Shown one piece after another: positions 7,910 to 13,683 of a DNA stretch of 17,719 nucleotides (position 1 is the first letter of the stretch; every line of letters begins with the position of its first letter). The notes beneath the pieces were generated by a model. The model saw only the letters and a list, made by a program, of their open reading frames with translations. It had not been told where the DNA came from and did not search any database. This DNA comes from an uncultured Bacillaceae bacterium. GTDB taxonomy: Bacteria > Bacillota > Bacilli > Bacillales > Pradoshiaceae. The translations under genes and the position numbers were made by a program. Location: contig CAJGCH010000029.1 of assembly GCA_904501845.1 (NCBI GenBank), positions 1 to 17,719 on the forward strand, written 5' to 3'.

Positions 7910-8097
7910 TATGCCGTATATAGAATTTCGAGATAGGTTGAAACTAGCAGGATCGTGATGAGTACATTGATGGTTCGATAAAACCTATCCTGTTTTTCTT
8001 CCGGTATTTCTTTCTTGAGACAGAAGCTGGTGGATAGCTTATTAATATAATACAAGAAAAAGAGAGCAAATAAGGAAAACCAAATAAGAAAAACCAT
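7909..8097 (-). CDS. Small two-helix membrane protein, unknown
   Basis: A 62-residue protein I do not recognise. Two hydrophobic segments: residues 1-19 (starting MVFLIWFSLFALFFLYY) and about 44-60 (INVLITILLVSTYLEIL), joined by a charged loop with KKEIPEEKQDRFYR. AAGGGGGG lies 8 bases before the start codon on the minus strand, and a plausible promoter is at 8135-8162, so it is likely real. In B. subtilis the prsA-hpr interval holds other small yha genes; I cannot match this one to any of them. It could be a sporulation or envelope protein like its neighbours, but nothing shows this. Confidence 0.6.
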   Translation of the reverse strand: MVFLIWFSLFALFFLYYINKLSTSFCLKKEIPEEKQDRFYRTINVLITILLVSTYLEILYTA

Positions 8098-8134
8098 CCT
8101 GCTAACCCCCCTTGGCCGCTATTATCTCTCTTAC

Positions 8135-8162
8135 ATTATCAAAAAATTACCTATACTGCAAA
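8135..8162 (-). promoter_or_regulatory. Possible promoter of the gene at 7909-8097
   Basis: On the minus strand TTTGCA (8157-8162), 16-base spacer, GATAAT (8135-8140). The -10 matches 5 of 6, the -35 only 4 of 6. Confidence 0.35.
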
Positions 8163-8265
8163 GAGTATGAGAATGGATAATTAAATATTATCATAACGTG
8201 GAAGTGATTGATTTATATTCTATTTGAGGAAAAATATGTGAAGTGTTGAACAAGAAGTCTCAATG

Positions 8266-8297
8266 TAAAAGCGGATTGTTCAAAAAGTCCGCTTTTA
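8266..8297 (-). terminator. Terminator after hpr
   Basis: Inverted repeat TAAAAGCGGA/TCCGCTTTTA (8266-8275 with 8288-8297) starting 18 bases beyond the hpr stop. The U-tract is short and part of the stem, so it may be only partly efficient. Confidence 0.6.
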
Positions 8298-8314
8298 AAG
8301 GAAGAGTTCCCGTA

Positions 8315-8893
8315 TTATTGAATCGGTTCTTTTTCTGGCTGTTGAATCTTTTCAAGAAATCCGTTTTTGTCAGTGAATTCATGTTCAAGATTCGCAAAGG
8401 ATTTCTCGAAGATGTTCATGAAATCATCACCATATATATTCTTGACGATTGCCATCATCTCCATCATGTCAGGGAACTTGCCATACAGTTCTTTTAGAGG
8501 CTGAGCACCAAGGTAGACGGAGTTATTAGAAGGGTCAAACACTTTGACAAGCTCGAGCAATAGCTCGACACCTTTGTCTGTTAATTCGATATACGTATTA
8601 CGCTTATCGTTTTCTTTCTTAGAAAAGCGGAGGAGTCCGCGTTCTTCAAGCTTCTTCGAGAAATTAAAGGCAGTTGATACATGCATGACCCCGAATTTGG
8701 CGACATCGGAAATAGAAGCCCCCTTTAAATGATAGGCAATCCAGAGAATGTGGTGTTCATTAATATTTAGGTTATAAGGCTTGATCCAATGCTGCCAGTC
8801 CTTTTCGATTGCTTTCCACAAAGCCTTGCTCAATTGTGCAACACGTTGTGTGAATAACATGGCTTCTTTGACTGTATTTAGATTTTCAGACAT
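8315..8893 (-). CDS. hpr: HTH-type transition-state regulator Hpr (ScoC)
   Basis: MarR-family DNA-binding repressor, 192 residues. In B. subtilis ScoC represses extracellular protease genes (aprE, nprE), peptide permease genes and sporulation during growth. The winged helix-turn-helix spans about residues 47-110: the segment GASISDVAKFGVMHVSTAF is the recognition region and the wing contains KKENDKRNTYIELT. The N-terminal helix KEAMLFTQRVAQLSKALWK and the C-terminal stretch GKFPDMMEMM..IYGDDFM are typical of Hpr and set it apart from other MarR proteins. AGGTGA precedes the ATG by 7 bases. Promoter at 8940-8968; a CodY-like box at 8968-8982 suggests repression by CodY when amino acids are plentiful, as known in B. 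subtilis. Confidence 0.95.
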   Translation of the reverse strand: MSENLNTVKEAMLFTQRVAQLSKALWKAIEKDWQHWIKPYNLNINEHHILWIAYHLKGASISDVAKFGVMHVSTAFNFSKKLEERGLLRFSKKENDKRNTYIELTDKGVELLLELVKVFDPSNNSVYLGAQPLKELYGKFPDMMEMMAIVKNIYGDDFMNIFEKSFANLEHEFTDKNGFLEKIQQPEKEPIQ

Positions 8894-8939
8894 GATTCAT
8901 TCACCTACTTTTCTTTTATCATTATTATCCTTATAAAAT

Positions 8940-8968
8940 ATTAAATAACAAAAATGGTAATTTGCCAA
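8940..8968 (-). promoter_or_regulatory. SigA promoter of hpr
   Basis: Minus strand TTGGCA (8963-8968), 17-base spacer, TTTAAT (8940-8945); each hexamer matches 5 of 6. Transcription would start near 8933, leaving a leader of about 40 bases. Confidence 0.6.
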
Positions 8969-8982
8969 ATTTTTTGAAACTT
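8968..8982. promoter_or_regulatory. CodY-box-like site at the hpr promoter
   Basis: AATTTTTTGAAACTT matches 13 of 15 positions of the CodY consensus AATTTTCWGAAAATT. It abuts the predicted -35 of hpr, where a bound repressor would block RNA polymerase. CodY repression of scoC is known in B. subtilis; the site here is inferred from sequence only. Confidence 0.5.
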
Positions 8983-9018
8983 TTTCTACAAATTTCTATC
9001 GATTTTTTTATATAATTT

Positions 9019-9384
9019 TTATTTCGCTGGCGTTGGTGAAATGGCTGCCTCTAGCTCGCTAATGGCTGTTTCTACATCCTTGATATGAACCTGTATGGCT
9101 TCGGTATGCTCTTTCGTATCCTCATTCCATTCCTGGATCAATTCTTTTACATCTTTGATGAACAGATTGACTTGTTCCTTACTGATGTTGGCGGCTGATA
9201 TACAGTCATTCTTCAACTGAATTACTGCTTTTTGAACGTCTTTAAGAAGAAGGATGGTTTCTTCCTTTGTTTCCTTTAGATTAGTACGGACTTCTTTGCC
9301 GGATGCAGGGGTGCTAAACAGTACACCAACTCCGGCTACGGCGAAACCAGATATGAATCCAATTACTAAAGAATTTACTTTCAT
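9019..9384 (-). CDS. yhaH: YhaH, YtxH-type membrane-anchored protein
   Basis: A 121-residue protein of the YtxH type. One N-terminal membrane helix (SLVIGFISGFAVAGVGVLF) is followed by the family's small motif STPASGKEVR (YtxH proteins usually have a P-x-S-G-x-E/K-x-R pattern here), then a long amphipathic, Glu/Lys-rich region (about 34-115) likely to be coiled coil. It ends in a Pro-rich tail. YtxH-family genes are often general-stress genes; a possible SigB promoter at 9470-9496 fits this. The molecular role is unknown. GGGGTG lies 8 bases before the start. Separated from hpr by about 125 AT-rich bases with no clear terminator. Confidence 0.85.
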   Translation of the reverse strand: MKVNSLVIGFISGFAVAGVGVLFSTPASGKEVRTNLKETKEETILLLKDVQKAVIQLKNDCISAANISKEQVNLFIKDVKELIQEWNEDTKEHTEAIQVHIKDVETAISELEAAISPTPAK

Positions 9385-9469
9385 TTGTTATTCACCCCAA
9401 TTTATTCTTCTTTAACAGATTTCTACATAAACATAAAAATTCCTTTAAAAAATAGTCCTTATATTAAAT

Positions 9470-9496
9470 ATTTCCTTTTTTCATATCATTTTAAAC
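9470..9496 (-). promoter_or_regulatory. Possible SigB promoter of yhaH
   Basis: Minus strand GTTTAA (9491-9496), 15-base spacer, GGAAAT (9470-9475); consensus GTTTAA-N12-15-GGGWAW, so 6/6 and 5/6. A SigA alternative (ATGAAA-17-TATAAG) overlaps it. Confidence 0.42.
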
Positions 9497-9641
9497 GTAA
9501 ATTGTTATTTTCAGAAACTATTCCTGTCCAAAACACATTGATTTCGTCATCAATACCCTAAAATAGCTTATGGAAGCTTTCTCATAACGCGAACAGGCTA
9601 TGCATAATAATGAAAAAAGCGGGGTGGAGGAGGGTTCTAAT

Positions 9642-9827
9642 TTGGCGGTGATAATCTTATTGCTCCTGCTGGCCAGTGGTTCGTTTGGTTTAATGCTTCA
9701 TTCCATATATGTGATTGGAAAAGGAGGGGTATATCCTTCAAGGAGGATAGTAGCGAAAAGGTTGCGGATAAGTACGGGGGCATTTCTGGGAGCGGCTTTT
9801 ATTCTCTTGATGGTATGGATCATTTAA
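9642..9827 (+). CDS. Small two-helix membrane protein, unknown
   Basis: A 61-residue protein not recognised. Two membrane helices: residues 1-24 (MAVIILLLLLASGSFGLML) and about 43-61 (TGAFLGAAFILLMVWII), with a basic loop between (YPSRRIVAKRLR) that should face the cytoplasm. The start is TTG 9642, 7 bases after a strong GGAGGAGGG. The frame can be extended to ATG 9600, adding 14 polar residues, but no ribosome binding site precedes that codon. It stands alone on the plus strand between divergent yhaH and convergent trpP. No clear promoter: TTGATT/TAAAAT near 9538-9565 has only a 15-base spacer. Confidence 0.6.
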   Translation: MAVIILLLLLASGSFGLMLHSIYVIGKGGVYPSRRIVAKRLRISTGAFLGAAFILLMVWII

Positions 9828-9836
9828 TGTCATAAC

Positions 9837-9869
9837 AAAAAAGAGGATAACGTCAATGTTATCCTCTTT
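9837..9869 (-). terminator. Terminator after trpP
   Basis: Twelve-base-pair stem (9840-9851 with 9858-9869, AAAGAGGATAAC), 6-base loop; on the minus strand it runs into six T. It may also stop the plus-strand gene ending at 9827, less efficiently. Confidence 0.85.
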
Positions 9870-9876
9870 GTATTCT

Positions 9877-10395
9877 TTATAGTGTAGCAGCCATATTGGT
9901 CCTTCTTAAGATATTTGCTGCGATCGGGTAAATGACAGCCATCATCACTGTGTTAATGAGCAGTGCAGGAAGGATGGCTCCGGCAGCTAATGCCAGGAAG
10001 GGACCAGGCAGACCGACAAGAAGGTAAGCTGATGTTAAGAAAATCGTCCCGGACATCAGGGTGCCAATTAAGGTTAAAGCTAGGCTGGCAACCGTCGGCT
10101 TGACGAATTTCCTGATCAAAGCATAGATCGCATAAATAATTAGTGCTGTCAAAACCTTATCAATGATATTCGGTATTTGACCTCCAGGAAATGAGGTGGT
10201 CAATCCAGAGATGATTCCTGTTACCGTACCTATTAAAAGGGCATTCTTCAAATCTGGCAGCAAAAAGATGCCAAGGAACATCATCAAAAGCATTAAGTCC
10301 GGCTTCATTCCAAAAACAAATCCAGGGACTACTGTGTGCAAAACTGCACCGATTCCGACTAGCAACGATAAAGTTACCAATGATTTCGTATTCAT
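9877..10395 (-). CDS. trpP: Tryptophan transporter TrpP (YhaG)
   Basis: Integral membrane tryptophan uptake protein, 172 residues, with about five hydrophobic segments. The N terminus (SLVTLSLLVGIGAVLH), the GMKPDLMLLMMFLGIF segment and the loop SFPGGQIPNIIDKVLT are typical of the TrpP family, which resembles the substrate-binding subunits of ECF transporters. In B. subtilis its translation is blocked by the tryptophan-activated protein TRAP bound over the ribosome binding site. Here the leader carries the same kind of GAG/UAG triplets (10402-10453), which include the Shine-Dalgarno sequence GAGGAGAG. An extended -10 promoter lies at 10479-10487. It is downstream of serC on the same strand with no clear terminator between them, so some read-through is possible. 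Confidence 0.92.
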   Translation of the reverse strand: MNTKSLVTLSLLVGIGAVLHTVVPGFVFGMKPDLMLLMMFLGIFLLPDLKNALLIGTVTGIISGLTTSFPGGQIPNIIDKVLTALIIYAIYALIRKFVKPTVASLALTLIGTLMSGTIFLTSAYLLVGLPGPFLALAAGAILPALLINTVMMAVIYPIAANILRRTNMAATL

Positions 10396-10401
10396 TTTTA
10401 T

Positions 10402-10453
10402 CTCTCCTCTTCTCAGCTCAACTGTCTATTCACTTCTTCGACTGTGCTCTCTA
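10402..10453 (-). promoter_or_regulatory. TRAP-binding triplet array in the trpP leader
   Basis: In the trpP mRNA four GAG triplets with exact 2-base spacing (10417-10419, 10412-10414, 10407-10409, 10402-10404) are preceded by CAG (10422-10424) and UAG (10426-10428), and further up by CAG, GAG and UAG (10442-10453). TRAP binds (G/U)AG repeats spaced by 2-3 bases. The last triplets are the Shine-Dalgarno sequence itself, so binding would stop translation. Confidence 0.65.
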
Positions 10454-10478
10454 TGCCAGCCGCAAAAAGCTTATTCAG

Positions 10479-10487
10479 ATTATAACA
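10479..10487 (-). promoter_or_regulatory. Extended -10 promoter of trpP
   Basis: Minus strand TGtTATAAT, a perfect extended -10. Transcription would start near 10472 and give a leader of about 77 bases that holds the whole TRAP array. Confidence 0.65.
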
Positions 10488-10509
10488 TTAACCACAGGAA
10501 GAATATAGT

Positions 10510-11592
10510 CTAACTGTTTGTTTTTTGAAATTTTTTCATAAATTCCGCTAATATCAAGCAGTGCTCCACTGGTACCGCATTGTATATGGAGGCCCTGCAT
10601 CCGCCGACAGAACGATGGCCGCTTAGTCCAATAAAGCCTGCATCGCCAGCTTCTTGCAGAAATTTTTCCGTCAATTCACTTGAAGGCAGAGTGAAGGTGA
10701 TATTCATATGTGATCGGCTTTCAAGTGAAGCATGTCCGGTATAAAATCCATTGCTCTCATCAATCGCATCATAAATGAGCTTTGCTTTTTGCTGATTATT
10801 CTTCTCTATCTGGCTCACTCCGCCCTGATCCTTCGCCCATTCCAATACCAATGAAAGGAGGTAGATTGCCAATGTCGGCGGTGTATTGTACAGGGATTTA
10901 GAGTTGGCATGAGTCTCATAGGAAAGCATTGTTGGCAGACTGTCATCATGCTTAATTAAATCCTTTCGGATAATGACGACCGTCACCCCGGAAGGACCGA
11001 GGTTCTTCTGGGCACCTGCATAAATCAGTCCAAAGCGTGAGACATCAATCTTTTTGCTTAATATATCACTCGACATGTCAGCGATAAGAGGAACCTGGCC
11101 GGTTTGCGGATACTCCTGCCACTGTGTACCATAAATCGTATTATTGCTTGTTAAATGCACATAGGATGTCTCTTGCTTCCAATGGATATCCTCAAGCGGC
11201 GGGATGGCATGATAGCCAGACTCCTTGGTTGAAGCCGCTATCTCAACCGGACCGACCTTTTTTGCCTCCTTCAGAGCTTTCTCTGACCATGACCCTGTAA
11301 GGATATAGCTCGCGCCATGATTTCTATCAAGCAAATTCATGGGCACCATGGAAAATTGCAGGGAGGCTCCCCCTTGGAGAAACAAAATCTCATAATCAGG
11401 AGGTATCTCCATCAGCTCACGCAGCAGAGCGCTTGCTTTATCATGTACTTTGCTGTACTCCTTACTGCGATGGCTCAGCTCCATCACAGACATATGGCTT
11501 CCCTCAAAATCAAGAAACTCCTTCTGTGCTTTCAATAATACCTCCTCAGGCAAAGTGGCCGGTCCCGCATTAAAATTATAAGCTCTAGCCAT
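10510..11592 (-). CDS. serC: Phosphoserine aminotransferase SerC
   Basis: PLP-dependent enzyme of serine synthesis: 3-phosphohydroxypyruvate plus glutamate to phosphoserine plus 2-oxoglutarate. 360 residues, the usual length. The start MARAYNFNAGPATLP is typical; PLP is bound by Lys196 in the motif YAGAQKNLGPSG, and the phosphate cup includes GGASLQF near 74-80. SHMNITF and the C-terminal GLSGHRSVGGCRASIYNA motif carry substrate-binding Arg and His. ATG 11592 is chosen because AAGGGGAG lies 7 bases upstream; the frame runs on to 11634 but those 14 codons cover the ribosome binding site. Transcribed alone or with trpP downstream. A long repeat-bearing gap precedes it. Confidence 0.96.
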   Translation of the reverse strand: MARAYNFNAGPATLPEEVLLKAQKEFLDFEGSHMSVMELSHRSKEYSKVHDKASALLRELMEIPPDYEILFLQGGASLQFSMVPMNLLDRNHGASYILTGSWSEKALKEAKKVGPVEIAASTKESGYHAIPPLEDIHWKQETSYVHLTSNNTIYGTQWQEYPQTGQVPLIADMSSDILSKKIDVSRFGLIYAGAQKNLGPSGVTVVIIRKDLIKHDDSLPTMLSYETHANSKSLYNTPPTLAIYLLSLVLEWAKDQGGVSQIEKNNQQKAKLIYDAIDESNGFYTGHASLESRSHMNITFTLPSSELTEKFLQEAGDAGFIGLSGHRSVGGCRASIYNAVPVEHCLILAEFMKKFQKTNS

Positions 11593-11649
11593 TTCAAAAC
11601 TCCCCTTCCTCATGCAGTGTTTATCATCAAACAAGGCGTGAATATGACA

Positions 11650-11678
11650 ATTTTACTTAAGAATCTAAAGAAAGTAAA
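11650..11678 (-). promoter_or_regulatory. Possible promoter of serC
   Basis: Minus strand TTTACT (11673-11678), 17-base spacer, TAAAAT (11650-11655); 4/6 and 5/6 matches. TTGTCA nearer the gene is an alternative -35 but has no good -10. Confidence 0.3.
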
Positions 11679-11797
11679 TGTGAATTCAGATAATTTTGTC
11701 GATTTGATGCGAATACTGGTGTAGGCGGATGGAATGGTGAACGGTTTGGTGGACGGAGGTTGGTCATCGTCAGGGAAGGCACAGTGAAAGCCCATGC

Positions 11798-11824
11798 AAA
11801 GGGTGGTCGAAAGGTGGGGGAAGC
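11798..11824. repeat. G-rich imperfect direct repeat, copy 1
   Basis: 27 bases from AAAGGGTGGTC to GGGGGAAGC. Identical to copy 2 at 11872-11898 except for one base (G for A at 11809). Lies in the gene-free stretch between serC and hit. Confidence 0.85.
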
Positions 11825-11871
11825 CAGGCAAAGCCCACCTTATTCCCATGCTTTGAGTATGAAGGGTGGGG

Positions 11872-11898
11872 AAAGGGTGGTCAAAAGGTGGGGGAAGC
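11872..11898. repeat. G-rich imperfect direct repeat, copy 2
   Basis: 27 bases, 26 identical to copy 1; period 74 bases. Preceded by another AAGGGTGGGG unit (11862-11871). The plus strand from 11864 to 11894 has four G-runs of 3-5. Between the copies, CCCACCTT (11834-11841) is complementary to AAGGTGGG in either copy. The rest of the 390-base gap shows no gene. Confidence 0.85.
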
Positions 11899-11943
11899 TA
11901 GCGATTGCCAGTAAAACATCGTAACCCCCGCATCATCACATTT

Positions 11944-11971
11944 AAAAAAGCCTCCCAAAACAAGGGGAGGC
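11944..11971 (-). terminator. Terminator after hit
   Basis: Seven-base-pair stem GCCTCCC/GGGAGGC (11950-11956 with 11965-11971); on the minus strand it runs into six T (11944-11949). It starts 12 bases past the hit stop codon. Confidence 0.88.
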
Positions 11972-11982
11972 CTCTAACTTAA

Positions 11983-12405
11983 TTAGCTAATATGCTGGCC
12001 GATTGAGTCAGCAATCACCTTAAGATCTTCTGGTGTATATTCGCTTGTATGTGTTTTCCATACGGCGCCAAAGCCGTCTCCTTCACCGTAACGCGGCAAG
12101 AGATGAATATGGAAGTGGAAAACGGATTGTCCAGCGTGCTCTCCGTTATTGTTTAATACATTCATGCCAATTGGGTTGTATTCTTGTTTGATGGCTCGGG
12201 CGATTTTTGGCACAGCCTCAAATACTTGTGCTGCAATCTCCGGTGTTAGCTCGTACACATTTTCTTTATGTATTTTCGGGATGACGAGGGTATGTCCTTT
12301 CGTTACTTGGCTGATATCCAAAAAGGCCATTATATGCTCATCTTCATAAACTTTTGAGGAAGGAATATCACCGTTAATAATCTTGCAGAAAATGCAATCT
12401 GACAT
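11983..12405 (-). CDS. hit: HIT-family nucleotide hydrolase/transferase
   Basis: Histidine-triad protein, 140 residues, of the HINT/protein-kinase-C-inhibitor-like branch; these hydrolyse nucleoside phosphoramidates and similar adducts. The triad is H97-x-H99-x-H101 in FHFHIHLLPR. C4 and C7 (CIFCKI) form part of the zinc site often seen in this branch. The N-terminal motif FCKIINGDIPSSKVYED and HTLVIPK near 38-44 are typical. ATG 12405 is preceded by AAAGGGTG; a 22-codon upstream extension of the frame has no ribosome binding site. Physiological substrate unknown. Gene lies divergent to ecsA, as in B. subtilis. Confidence 0.95.
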   Translation of the reverse strand: MSDCIFCKIINGDIPSSKVYEDEHIMAFLDISQVTKGHTLVIPKIHKENVYELTPEIAAQVFEAVPKIARAIKQEYNPIGMNVLNNNGEHAGQSVFHFHIHLLPRYGEGDGFGAVWKTHTSEYTPEDLKVIADSIGQHIS

Positions 12406-12436
12406 GGCTTTACACCCTTTCTTTCGTGTTTTTTTT

Positions 12437-12445
12437 AGTGTAGCA
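12437..12445 (-). promoter_or_regulatory. Possible extended -10 promoter of hit
   Basis: Minus strand TGCTACACT: a TGn element with a 4/6 -10 and no -35. A promoter is needed here because a strong terminator (12483-12520) lies just upstream. Confidence 0.35.
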
Positions 12446-12482
12446 CAATTGATGAGGGGAAAAAAGGACATGACTGGATGCG

Positions 12483-12520
12483 AAAAAAATAAAGAGGACG
12501 CAGCATGATGCTGCGCCCCC
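12483..12520 (-). terminator. Strong minus-strand terminator upstream of hit
   Basis: On the minus strand an 11-base-pair stem with two G-U pairs (12510-12520 with 12494-12504: GGGGGCGCAGC, loop AUCAU, GCUGCGUCCUC) runs into UUUAUUUUUUU. No protein gene lies upstream on this strand, so it must end some other transcript; see the RNA candidate. Confidence 0.85.
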
Positions 12521-12793
12521 AGTAGAGAGGAAGCTTATGCCTTAACTGGTTTTACAGACGCTTCTTGGTACCAGGTACTCCACATCGCTTGGAATGGAGT
12601 ACATTTTTATACCTTAATGCCATGTTTCCAACGCTACCATCCCCTTATAACTTGGATAGGTCCAATTTCAGGTAATATGGCCTTTGGCGAACACCTCATT
12701 TTTTTAGAAGTTAACTGATCTACCTTAGGGTAAAGCCTACATTATCGCGAACAAACACCCCCGTTGCTGGTTAAGTGTATGTCGTTCCTCTCT
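12483..12793 (-). ncRNA. Candidate structured non-coding RNA between hit and ecsA
   Basis: About 310 bases on the minus strand, free of ORFs, ending in a strong terminator. The two ends can pair: AGAGAGGAA at the 5' end (minus strand of 12785-12793) with TTCCTCTCT at the 3' side (12524-12532), nine perfect base pairs; a second helix CTTAAC/GUUAAG lies inside it (12770-12775 with 12541-12546). Internal hairpins: GTACTCCA/TGGAGTAC (12595-12602 with 12575-12582) and TTGGA/TCCAA (12661-12665 with 12652-12656). A -10-like TATTAT (12795-12800) lies just upstream of the 5' helix, with a poor -35. It does not look like tmRNA, RNase P or SRP RNA. It may belong to a known Bacillus RNA that I cannot name, or be a decayed region with a chance fold. 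Confidence 0.45.
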
Positions 12794-12897
12794 GATAATA
12801 GATTGCCCGCTTGGCTGGAATATATACAGCAAATCCAAAATTCTTTTATAAGACAGCTTTTTTCAAGTGAATGACTTTTCCGTATGGAGGGGAGATT

Positions 12898-12906
12898 TGT
12901 TACAAT
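12898..12906 (+). promoter_or_regulatory. Extended -10 promoter of the ecs operon
   Basis: TGtTACAAT, a TGn element with a 5/6 -10, 34 bases before the ecsA start. The -35 is weak. Confidence 0.6.
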
Positions 12907-12939
12907 GTAAGGAAAGACAAAGAAAAAGGAGAATGACCG

Positions 12940-13683
12940 ATGTCATTGCTTGAAATTAATCATGTTACAGGAGGCTACACGAGAACGCCTGTCCTGAAGG
13001 ATGTAAGCTTTGAGGTTAAGCCCAATGAACTTGTCGCGTTAATAGGATTGAACGGGGCAGGGAAGTCAACCATCATTAAGCATATCATCGGGTTAATGAA
13101 CCCGCGTAAAGGTGATATCAAGATAAACGATAAGAAGTTTTCAGAGGATATGGAGGCGTATCGTAAGCAGTTTTCCTTTATTCCAGAAACGCCTATCTTA
13201 TATGAGGAGCTAACGCTTGAGGAGCATTTGCGGTTGACAGCTATCGCTTATGGACTTGATGAGCAGACATTCCAAGAGCGGTCGGCTAAATTATTGAAGG
13301 AATATCGCATGGAGAAGAGACTGAAATGGTTCCCGGCCCATTTTTCAAAAGGGATGAAGCAGAAGGTCATGATTATGTGCGCCTTTTTAGCGGAACCATC
13401 GCTCTATATCGTGGATGAGCCGTTTGTCGGTCTTGACCCGCTTGCAATCCAGTCCTTGCTCGATATGATGGGGGACATGAAGGAGCAGGGGGCTGGAATC
13501 TTGATGTCAACTCATATCCTGGCGACTGCCGAGAAGTATTGTGATTCCTTTGTTATCCTGCATGAAGGAGAAGTGAGAGCAAAAGGGAATTTAGAAGAGC
13601 TTCGCCGCCAGTTTCGTATGCCGGGCGCTTCCTTGGACGATATTTATTTGCAGCTGACAAAGGAAGATCGCCATGAAGATTGA
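12940..13683 (+). CDS. ecsA: ABC transporter ATP-binding protein EcsA
   Basis: ATPase subunit of the EcsAB transporter, 247 residues, cytoplasmic and bound to EcsB. Walker A GLNGAGKST at 36-44; Walker B LYIVDEP at 155-161; H-loop His192 (MSTHILATAEKY). The signature loop reads HFSKGMKQK at 134-142 instead of LSGGQ, as is usual in this family. In B. subtilis loss of Ecs impairs exoprotein secretion, competence and sporulation, at least partly because the intramembrane protease RasP is inactive; the transported substrate is not settled (a role in clearing peptides or pheromones is proposed). ATG 12940 is 8 bases after AAAAAGGAG. First gene of an operon overlapping ecsB by 11 bases. Confidence 0.96.
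   Translation: MSLLEINHVTGGYTRTPVLKDVSFEVKPNELVALIGLNGAGKSTIIKHIIGLMNPRKGDIKINDKKFSEDMEAYRKQFSFIPETPILYEELTLEEHLRLTAIAYGLDEQTFQERSAKLLKEYRMEKRLKWFPAHFSKGMKQKVMIMCAFLAEPSLYIVDEPFVGLDPLAIQSLLDMMGDMKEQGAGILMSTHILATAEKYCDSFVILHEGEVRAKGNLEELRRQFRMPGASLDDIYLQLTKEDRHED

Noticed and set aside
11593..11634. Longer SerC start at 11634.
   Set aside because: The extra 14 codons contain the AAGGGGAG ribosome binding site of the internal ATG at 11592, whose protein begins like other SerC proteins.
11795..11812. AAAGGGTGGTC resembles the T-box core AAGGGTGGTACCGCG.
   Set aside because: The ACCGCG part is missing, the strand points away from serC, no specifier hairpin or terminator/antiterminator follows, and no plus-strand gene starts nearby.
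11610..11849. 79-codon open frame on the minus strand upstream of serC.
   Set aside because: It crosses the G-rich repeat, has no ribosome binding site and overlaps the serC ribosome binding site and probable promoter; composition looks random.
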